Below, piece after piece: positions 1 through 4,753 of a DNA stretch of 5,721 nt (its first letter is position 1; each line of letters begins with the position of its first letter). The DNA is from Sulfurimonas sp. Its GTDB lineage: Bacteria; Campylobacterota; Campylobacteria; Campylobacterales; Sulfurimonadaceae. The stretch is from positions 1-5,721 of the forward strand of contig JAGGWO010000050.1 of NCBI GenBank assembly GCA_021157485.1, read 5' to 3'. Below the pieces are notes generated by a model. It saw only the letters and a program-made list of their open reading frames with translations, had not been told where the DNA came from and did not search any database. A program made the position numbers and the translations under genes.

Positions 1-137
1 TACTTTACTCCAGCAACAACACCATCACTTTTTGCGATGATATCAGCTTTAGCATCTACTGTCGGTTCAACAAGAGAATAAAGGTCACCACGTCCAACAT
101 CTTCAGCAAGTGCAGCTTTTACAAATTCTTCAATCAT
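1..137 (-). CDS. nadC: Quinolinate phosphoribosyltransferase (nicotinate-nucleotide pyrophosphorylase), N-terminal 45 residues only
   Basis: NadC converts quinolinate and PRPP to nicotinate mononucleotide, CO2 and pyrophosphate in the cytoplasm, the step after NadA in de novo NAD synthesis. Seen: an open minus-strand frame starting with ATG at 137-135 and running off the left edge. Its N-terminus contains the family hallmark EDVGRGDLYS (residues 12-21), then an Ala/Val/Asp/Gly-rich stretch ending SDGVVAGVK, as in the start of the NadC N-terminal domain. The ATG overlaps the nadA TGA stop as ATGA. A Shine-Dalgarno-like GAGAGGA (minus strand, 154-148) lies 10 nt upstream inside nadA, so translation is probably coupled. 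The phosphoribosyltransferase barrel and catalytic residues lie outside the window. Identification rests on the short N-terminal motif plus the nadA neighbour, which together are quite specific. Confidence 0.88.
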   Translation of the reverse strand, partial: MIEEFVKAALAEDVGRGDLYSLVEPTVDAKADIIAKSDGVVAGVK

Positions 138-1132
138 AATGCTAACATCCTCTCTAGTGCAATTTTAGCCCATTTCTGAGTTTTGTCATCTATATGTATT
201 TCATTAATTGGTTCACCGTCATCTATCGCTTTTAATGTCAGATAAACATCTTCTAAAGTAGTTTCATTCATTGTTGGGCACTCTGGTTTTGTTGAAGATA
301 AAATATAAGTATTTTTAGGACGAAGACGACTCACCATGTTAAACTCCGTTCCAACTGCTACTTTTTGCTCAGGGTCTAACTCTGTGATATACTTTATAAG
401 TTGAGAAGTTGAACCAACAAAATCAGAAGCATTACAGATACTTGGGTCACACTCTGGGTGAACTGCTATGAGTATTTCTGGAAATTTCTTTCTGTAAAAC
501 GCAATATCATCAAGAGAAAAAAGCTGATGAACCGAACAAAAACCATCAAAACAGATAATATCTACTGCGTTTAAATCACTACCATCACCTAAAACGCAAG
601 ACTTTAAGTCCATCTGGTTTGCTATATTTTGCCCCAAACATCTATCGGGAACAAAAAGGATTTTTTTACCCTCTTTTAGAGCAGTTGCAATAATCTTCTT
701 TGCGTTTGAACTCGTACATACAAGTCCACCCATCTCGCCAACTTTTGCTTTTACTTCTGCACTTGAGTTTATATATGTGATAGGCAGGATATTATCATTA
801 GTAATTCCACTCTCATTCATAGAGCTCACAGCTTCATCATACTGCACACCTGTAATCATACTAGCCATTGCACAACAAGCAATCTTTGGCATTACTACAC
901 GTTTATTTGGACTAAGTACTTTTACACTTTGCCCCATAAAACCAACACCACAGAACATGACAAACTCTGCATCATCATCTCTTGTTCTTGTCGCAAGTTC
1001 AAGTGAGTCACCAGTTATATCACCAACTTCAAAAACTTCATCTCTTTGGTAAAAGTGAGCAACAACTGTTACATCTAATTTAGACTTAAGCACTTCTATT
1101 TTCTGTTTCAATTCTTCGTTTGTAAACTGCAA
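134..1132 (-). CDS. nadA: Quinolinate synthase NadA, [4Fe-4S] enzyme
   Basis: NadA condenses iminoaspartate (from NadB) with dihydroxyacetone phosphate to give quinolinate; it is cytoplasmic and oxygen-sensitive. The 332-residue protein has the usual length for the shorter bacterial form. Motifs seen: AHFYQRDEV (25-33), GDSLELA (41-47), MPKIACCAMA (81-90), VCTSSNAKK (138-146), FVPDRCLGQN (160-169), FDGFCSVH (195-202), AVHPEC (223-228), GTEFNMVSRL (261-270) and KPECPTM (282-288). By family alignment the three cluster ligands are C87 (the CxMA motif; C86 is adjacent), C199 and C285. The start codon is TTG at 1132-1130, chosen because AGGA (1142-1139) sits 6 nt upstream and no ATG or GTG lies between it and an in-frame TAA at 1165-1163. 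Its stop overlaps the nadC start. No nadB is visible in the window. Confidence 0.97.
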   Translation of the reverse strand: MQFTNEELKQKIEVLKSKLDVTVVAHFYQRDEVFEVGDITGDSLELATRTRDDDAEFVMFCGVGFMGQSVKVLSPNKRVVMPKIACCAMASMITGVQYDEAVSSMNESGITNDNILPITYINSSAEVKAKVGEMGGLVCTSSNAKKIIATALKEGKKILFVPDRCLGQNIANQMDLKSCVLGDGSDLNAVDIICFDGFCSVHQLFSLDDIAFYRKKFPEILIAVHPECDPSICNASDFVGSTSQLIKYITELDPEQKVAVGTEFNMVSRLRPKNTYILSSTKPECPTMNETTLEDVYLTLKAIDDGEPINEIHIDDKTQKWAKIALERMLAL

Positions 1133-1138
1133 AAAATG

Positions 1139-1142
1139 TCCT
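1139..1142 (-). promoter_or_regulatory. Ribosome binding site that fixes the nadA TTG start
   Basis: On the minus strand AGGA (1142-1139) is followed by a 6-nt spacer and then TTG (1132-1130). With no upstream ATG or GTG in frame before the stop at 1165-1163, this places the nadA start at a non-ATG codon. Confidence 0.7.
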
Positions 1143-1161
1143 ATATTTATTAATTGACGAA

Positions 1162-1176
1162 ATTATATCAAAAAAA
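1162..1176 (-). promoter_or_regulatory. Probable sigma-70 promoter of nadA-nadC (extended -10)
   Basis: Reading the minus strand, a run of seven T (1176-1170) leads into a perfect extended -10 box, TGATATAAT (1170-1162). This is the usual Campylobacterota housekeeping promoter form, with a T-rich upstream stretch and no -35 box. A start about 7 nt downstream (near 1155) would give a leader of roughly 23 nt ending in the AGGA ribosome binding site. The start point is inferred. Confidence 0.7.
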
Positions 1177-1186
1177 TTTATATGCT

Positions 1187-1192
1187 TATAAT
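1187..1192 (+). promoter_or_regulatory. Possible -10 box for plsY-folB
   Basis: The 106-bp divergent gap must also drive plsY. On the plus strand TATAAT at 1187-1192 is a perfect -10 match and would give a leader of about 40 nt. A second candidate is TAGAAT at 1204-1209. Neither has a convincing -35 or a correctly spaced TG extension, and the region is very AT-rich, so the choice is tentative. Confidence 0.35.
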
Positions 1193-1238
1193 TATATTGA
1201 TTGTAGAATATCGACATTAAAAATATTTAAGGTAGTTT

Positions 1239-1853
1239 ATGGATTTTTTATTTAATACAAACATTCAATTTTTTATAGTCGCTTACTTGGTTGGTGGTAT
1301 TCCCTTTGGTCTTTTACTTGCAAAGAAGTTTGCTGGTGTAGATGTAAAAGCAAGTGGTAGTGGTAGTATCGGTGCAACTAATGTTTTAAGAGTTGTAAAA
1401 GAGACGGACCCCGTTCTTGCAAAAAAACTCGGTATCGCTACTTTAGCACTAGATGCTATAAAGGGTGTTGTAGTTTTAACAGTTGCATATTTTCTTGGCT
1501 TAAGTGAAGCTACTCTTTGGGCTATCGCTGTTTTAGCCGTAATCGGTCACTGTTTTTCACCTTATCTTAATTTTGAAGGCGGAAAAGGAATAGCAACAGG
1601 TATGGGCGTAATGATGTTTATGTTGCCAGTTGAAACACTTATAGCACTTGTTGTTTGGGGTGTTTTAGCAAAAACACTTAAAATTTCATCTGTATCTTCT
1701 TTAACAGGTGTTGCTGCACTTTTAATCTCTAGCTTCTTCATACATCCAGAGATGGCTCACGCTCCAGTAGTTTTTATTGTTTTTATACTTTACTATAAAC
1801 ATATTCCAAATATCATCCGCGTTTTTAAAGGTGAAGAGGCAAGAGTTATCTAG
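1239..1853 (+). CDS. plsY: Glycerol-3-phosphate acyltransferase PlsY, acyl-phosphate-dependent integral membrane enzyme
   Basis: PlsY transfers an acyl group from acyl-phosphate (made by PlsX) to glycerol-3-phosphate, giving lysophosphatidic acid, the first membrane step of phospholipid synthesis. The 204-residue protein is full length. All three family motifs are present: SGSGSIGATNVLR (39-51), the glycine-rich GHCFSPYLNFEGGKGIATG (103-121), and KHIPNIIRVFKGEE (187-200). Hydrophobic segments lie at about 9-28, 66-87, 91-105, 118-144, 150-168 and 175-187, consistent with the multi-pass fold. The start is the ATG at 1239, with AAGG (1229-1232) 6 nt upstream. The TAG stop directly abuts the folB ATG, pointing to one transcript. 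No truncation or odd residues are seen. Confidence 0.97.
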   Translation: MDFLFNTNIQFFIVAYLVGGIPFGLLLAKKFAGVDVKASGSGSIGATNVLRVVKETDPVLAKKLGIATLALDAIKGVVVLTVAYFLGLSEATLWAIAVLAVIGHCFSPYLNFEGGKGIATGMGVMMFMLPVETLIALVVWGVLAKTLKISSVSSLTGVAALLISSFFIHPEMAHAPVVFIVFILYYKHIPNIIRVFKGEEARVI

Positions 1854-2177
<324 letters not shown>

Positions 2178-2178
2178 T

Positions 2179-2239
2179 CTTAAGTGAAACTTCATTTTTT
2201 TTTAAAGGAAATTGAAAAAAACTTTAAGGTAACCTAAAA
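2179..2239 (+). promoter_or_regulatory. Candidate array of 11-bp-phased operator hexamers upstream of the HsrA/CosR-like regulator
   Basis: Six hexamers begin exactly 11 bp apart: CTTAAG 2179, CTTCAT 2190, TTTAAA 2201, TTGAAA 2212, TTTAAG 2223, CTAAAA 2234. T at position 2 and A at position 5 are invariant, and A at position 4 is present in five of six. As I recall, H. pylori HsrA recognises TTTAAG repeats separated by 5 bp (an 11-bp period) and binds its own promoter. The TTTAAG at 2223-2228 lies 17 bp upstream of the -10 box, the position where an OmpR-type activator replaces a -35. Autoregulation is inferred; the AT-rich background makes the weaker hexamers doubtful. Confidence 0.45.
2182..2203 (+). 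terminator. Weak possible terminator after folB
   Basis: A 4-bp stem, AAGT (2182-2185)/ACTT (2189-2192), with a GAA loop is followed by nine T at 2195-2203. The T-run is good but the stem is very weak, so this is at best a leaky terminator. The same bases are part of the phased hexamer region upstream of the regulator. Confidence 0.25.
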
Positions 2240-2242
2240 TTA

Positions 2243-2251
2243 TGATATGAT
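2243..2251 (+). promoter_or_regulatory. Extended -10 promoter of the HsrA/CosR-like regulator
   Basis: TGATATGAT (2243-2251) matches TGnTATAAT with one mismatch. A start near 2258 would give a leader of about 28 nt carrying the ribosome binding site AGGA (2274-2277), 8 nt before the ATG at 2286. No good -35 box is present; TTTAAG occupies that position. Confidence 0.6.
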
Positions 2252-2285
2252 TCCGTCAAAATATTATTGACATAGGAATATATTA

Positions 2286-2960
2286 ATGCGCATTCTAATT
2301 ATAGAAGATGAAGTAACATTAAATAAAATGCTTGCAGAGGGACTAAAAGAATTTGGTTACCAAAGCGATGTTGTTGAAACACTAAAAGATGGTGAATACT
2401 ACCTTGATATCCGTAACTACGATTTAGTACTTATGGACTGGATGCTTCCAGATGGAAACTCAATTGATATCATTGGTGATATTAAAACTAATACACCTAA
2501 AACAGTTGTCGTTGTTCTTTCTGCTAGAGATGATAACGAAAGTGAAATCGAAGCTCTTAGATCTGGTGCTGATGATTACATCAGAAAACCATTTGATTTT
2601 GATGTTTTAATCGCTCGTATTGAAGCTCGTTTACGTTTTGGTGGAAGTAACATAATCGAAATTGAAGATTTAGTTATCAACCCTGAAGAAGAAAAAATCA
2701 CTTACAAAGAACAAGAGATAGAACTTAAAGGTAAACCTTTTGAAGTACTTACTCACTTAGCTCGTCACCGTGATCAAATTGTTTCTAAAGAACAACTTCT
2801 TGACGCTATCTGGGAAGAACCAGAGTTAGTAACTCCAAATGTAATTGAGGTTGCTATTAATCAAATTAGACAAAAAATGGACAAACCATTAGGAATCACA
2901 ACTATTGAGACTGTTCGTCGTCGTGGTTATAGATTTTGTTTCCCAAAAGAGATTAGTTAA
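2286..2960 (+). CDS. hsrA: OmpR-family response regulator of the HsrA (HP1043)/CosR group, with an intact phosphorylation site
   Basis: Cytoplasmic DNA-binding regulator, 224 residues. The receiver domain (about 1-118) has the acidic pair E7/D8, phosphoacceptor D51 in LVLMDWMLPDG, S79 and K101 (RKPFDFD). The OmpR-type winged helix (about 124-220) contains the signature KGKPFEVLTHLARHRDQIVS (148-167), then DAIWEEPE and IRQKMDKPLG, and ends in TVRRRGYRFCFP. That C-terminal block is nearly identical, as I recall them, to H. pylori HP1043 (HsrA) and C. jejuni Cj0355 (CosR), essential regulators of housekeeping and oxidative-stress genes. Those proteins lack a normal phosphoacceptor Asp, whereas this one has it. 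The only cysteine is C218, the residue linked to redox sensing in CosR. The kinase at 3116-4420 is the obvious partner. Family assignment is very secure; phosphorylation in vivo is inferred. Confidence 0.96.
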   Translation: MRILIIEDEVTLNKMLAEGLKEFGYQSDVVETLKDGEYYLDIRNYDLVLMDWMLPDGNSIDIIGDIKTNTPKTVVVVLSARDDNESEIEALRSGADDYIRKPFDFDVLIARIEARLRFGGSNIIEIEDLVINPEEEKITYKEQEIELKGKPFEVLTHLARHRDQIVSKEQLLDAIWEEPELVTPNVIEVAINQIRQKMDKPLGITTIETVRRRGYRFCFPKEIS

Positions 2961-2983
2961 TTCTAACCTTTTCATAATTTAGT

Positions 2984-2989
2984 TATAAT
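2984..2989 (+). promoter_or_regulatory. Possible -10 box between regulator and kinase
   Basis: A perfect TATAAT lies 23 bp after the regulator's stop, in T-rich surroundings and without a TG extension or clear -35. A start near 2996 would give a roughly 120-nt leader containing the hairpins at 3009-3085 before the kinase ATG. It could serve the kinase gene or a small RNA. Confidence 0.35.
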
Positions 2990-3008
2990 TTTCTATCCAA
3001 AATCTCTT

Positions 3009-3085
3009 AAAAGTTTACTTTTGTTGCTTTAGGGGGTTGTAGGGACTTTGAGTCTCTGCCTCTATAATGGCTTCGCTTATTATAG
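3009..3085 (+). repeat. Structured intergenic element: three successive inverted repeats between regulator and kinase
   Basis: Three potential hairpins follow each other. AAAAG (3009-3013) pairs with CTTTT (3018-3022). AGGGACT (3041-3047) pairs with AGTCTCT (3051-3057) around a TTG loop, extended outward by AGGGG (3031-3035) with CCTCT (3059-3063). CTATAATGG (3062-3070) pairs with TTATTATAG (3077-3085) around CTTCGC; the last two stems share bases 3062-3063, so they compete slightly. The segment 3026-3078 is about 49% G+C (26 of 53), clearly above its AT-rich surroundings, and contains five consecutive G. No T-run follows, so it is not a standard terminator. It may be a dispersed palindromic repeat, an attenuating leader or a small RNA; copy number elsewhere in the genome is unknown. 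Confidence 0.45.
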
Positions 3086-3115
3086 TGTATAACATCAGAA
3101 ACAATAGGAAATTAC

Positions 3116-4420
3116 ATGTTCTCCAAACGAAGTATTAGAGCAAGCTTCTTAATTCAACTTCTTTTCTCCTCAGCATCACTTATTTTAATATTTTCATCTT
3201 TTTTATACTTTTATATTGAAAAGTCCATCTATGATGAAAAACGTCTAGAATTACTTCAATATGCAAAAAACATATCAAACGACAGATCTATTATGCATGT
3301 TGACGAATATCTTTTACCTGATGATGTTTTATCTTTAGATGTTGAAATAGTTCATCTTAAATCAGACCCTTTAGAGGTTGATTTATATGAAAGTACAAGA
3401 AACAAGCATACTTATCTAACTCTTTTGTATCCATTTAACATAAGTGATGAAAGTTATTTAAAAGTTACAAAAGAGATAACTCTTACAAAAATACTACTCA
3501 ACAAAATTTTAAACTATATTTTTATAATAAATATAGCAGGATTTGTACTTGTTATTGTATATGCTATTGCCCTCTCTAAGATGCTTGTTTCTCCAGTTAA
3601 AACACTTAGTGCGAGACTCTCAAATATGAATGAGCATTTAATGAAACCCATTAAAGTTGAAGAGCTACCACATGAGTTTGAGCCACTCGGAGTTACCCTA
3701 AATCACCTAATCTCTAGAATCCAAAACTTTGTTAAGTATCAAAAAGAACTCTTTATAGGAACTGCTCATGAGCTTAAAACTCCTTTGGCTGTTATAAAGT
3801 TAAAAAATCAAGTTACACTTTTAAAAAAGAGAAGCCCTGAAGAGTACATAGATGCTCTCAAGGTGACAAATAAGACTATTGATGAGATGAATATCATAGT
3901 CTCAAATATTTTAAACATAGGACGTCAAGAGGGTGCACAGCTTGAAAAACCAGTTCAAGTCGATGTCATAGAAATACTAAAACAAAAGGCTAATGATTTT
4001 AAACTATTAGCAGAGAGTGATTCGAAACAACTCAAGATGAGTTTTGAGCCTAGTGGCTTTATGGCAACTCTTCAAGTTTCTCTGCTAAATCAAATAGTAC
4101 AAAATTTTCTACAAAATGCTCTAAAATTCACTCCACAAGATAAATCCGTAACCCTTAGAAGTTCTCAAGATGATGTTGGTTTACTCATAGAAGTAATTGA
4201 TGAAGGGTGTGGTATAGATGAAGGTGTTGATCTATTTGCACCATTTAAAAGACAGGGAAATAAATCTGGTGTTGGTCTTGGACTATTTTTAGCAAAAAGT
4301 GCTGCTGATGCACTAGGAGCTAAGATTAAACTCGAAAATAGAAAAGATGGAATAGATGGAACTATTGCCTCTCTTCAACTAAACTCAAAACTTTCGTGTA
4401 TCTTACCCACAAATAGTTAG
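3116..4420 (+). CDS. Membrane sensor histidine kinase (HAMP, HisKA, HATPase_c), probable partner of the HsrA/CosR-like regulator
   Basis: Inner-membrane sensor kinase, 434 residues, with complete architecture. TM1 is at about 11-34; the periplasmic sensor region at about 35-131 (roughly 100 residues, no recognised fold); TM2 at about 132-155; HAMP at about 155-206. In the dimerisation domain the phosphoacceptor is H218 in FIGTAHELKTPLAVIK (213-228). The ATPase domain has the N-box NQIVQNFLQNALKFTP (N330 and N334), G1 DEGCGID (362-368), the F-box LFAPFKRQ (373-380) and G2 GVGLGLFLAKS (385-395). All catalytic residues are present. The start is the ATG at 3116, with AGGA (3106-3109) 6 nt upstream. 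It lies 155 bp after the regulator on the same strand, the usual arrangement for a cognate pair. The stimulus cannot be read from the sequence. Pairing is inferred from adjacency. Confidence 0.93.
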   Translation: MFSKRSIRASFLIQLLFSSASLILIFSSFLYFYIEKSIYDEKRLELLQYAKNISNDRSIMHVDEYLLPDDVLSLDVEIVHLKSDPLEVDLYESTRNKHTYLTLLYPFNISDESYLKVTKEITLTKILLNKILNYIFIINIAGFVLVIVYAIALSKMLVSPVKTLSARLSNMNEHLMKPIKVEELPHEFEPLGVTLNHLISRIQNFVKYQKELFIGTAHELKTPLAVIKLKNQVTLLKKRSPEEYIDALKVTNKTIDEMNIIVSNILNIGRQEGAQLEKPVQVDVIEILKQKANDFKLLAESDSKQLKMSFEPSGFMATLQVSLLNQIVQNFLQNALKFTPQDKSVTLRSSQDDVGLLIEVIDEGCGIDEGVDLFAPFKRQGNKSGVGLGLFLAKSAADALGAKIKLENRKDGIDGTIASLQLNSKLSCILPTNS

Positions 4421-4447
4421 AATTTCAAATACAATAAAGGTTACTTT

Positions 4448-4456
4448 TGTTATAAA
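4448..4456 (+). promoter_or_regulatory. Probable extended -10 promoter of fdxA-ppx
   Basis: TGTTATAAA (4448-4456), preceded by a short T-run, fits TGnTATAAT with one mismatch. A start near 4463 would give a leader of about 35 nt containing AAGG (4487-4490), 7 nt before the ATG at 4498. It implies fdxA and ppx can be expressed independently of the kinase gene. No clear terminator follows the kinase, so readthrough is also possible. Confidence 0.5.
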
Positions 4457-4497
4457 TCGTCACTTAAATATTAATAGAAAAAATATAAGGTTTTTTA

Positions 4498-4749
4498 ATG
4501 GCTTTGATAATAAATGACGAATGTATAGCATGTGATGCTTGTCGCGAAGAGTGTCCAACTATAGCAATTGAAGAGGGTGACCCGATTTACTATATTGACC
4601 CTGATCGCTGTACTGAATGTGTAAGCGTCTATGACGAACCAGCATGTATTTCTGTTTGTCCTGTAGACTGTATAGTTCCAGATAAAGATAATGTTGAATC
4701 GATTGCAGAACTTCAGTTTAAATATAAAAATCTAGAGACAGAAGAGTAG
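4498..4749 (+). CDS. fdxA: 2[4Fe-4S] ferredoxin FdxA (Allochromatium/YfhL type)
   Basis: Small cytoplasmic electron carrier, 83 residues. Cluster motif 1 is C9-x2-C12-x2-C15-x3-C19-P. Motif 2 is C38-x2-C41-x8-C50-x3-C54-P; the eight-residue spacing (VSVYDEPA) in place of two is typical of the Allochromatium vinosum type, and an extra Cys, C58, follows. The N-terminus (LIINDECIACDACREECP) and the C-terminal NVESIAELQFKYKNLE tail match H. pylori FdxA (HP0277) very closely, as I recall it. Such low-potential ferredoxins commonly serve 2-oxoacid oxidoreductases, but the partner cannot be seen here. The ribosome binding site AAGG (4487-4490) is 7 nt from the ATG. The stop lies 4 bp before the ppx start, so cotranscription is likely. 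Confidence 0.95.
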   Translation: MALIINDECIACDACREECPTIAIEEGDPIYYIDPDRCTECVSVYDEPACISVCPVDCIVPDKDNVESIAELQFKYKNLETEE

Positions 4750-4753
4750 AGAA

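Noticed and set aside
777..1052. Plus-strand open frame of 91 codons
   Set aside because: It lies wholly antisense to the motif-rich part of nadA, has no recognisable domain and no convincing ribosome binding site.
1154..1159. TTGACG as a -35 box for plsY
   Set aside because: It is 27 bp from the TATAAT at 1187-1192, too far. At 17-19 bp only poor -10 matches (such as TATATG at 1179-1184) occur.
1226..1231. TTTAAG upstream of plsY as an HsrA-type site
   Set aside because: It overlaps the plsY ribosome binding site and has no partner hexamer at 11-bp spacing, so coincidence is likelier.
4430..4450. Intrinsic terminator after the kinase gene
   Set aside because: AAAG/CTTT around GTTA (within 4435-4448) is only a 4-bp stem with no following T-run.
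4452..4468. Minus-strand TTTAAG (4468-4463), N5, ATTTAT near the fdxA start as a regulator site
   Set aside because: Only one half matches and it lies at the expected transcription start. Too weak in AT-rich DNA to list as a feature.
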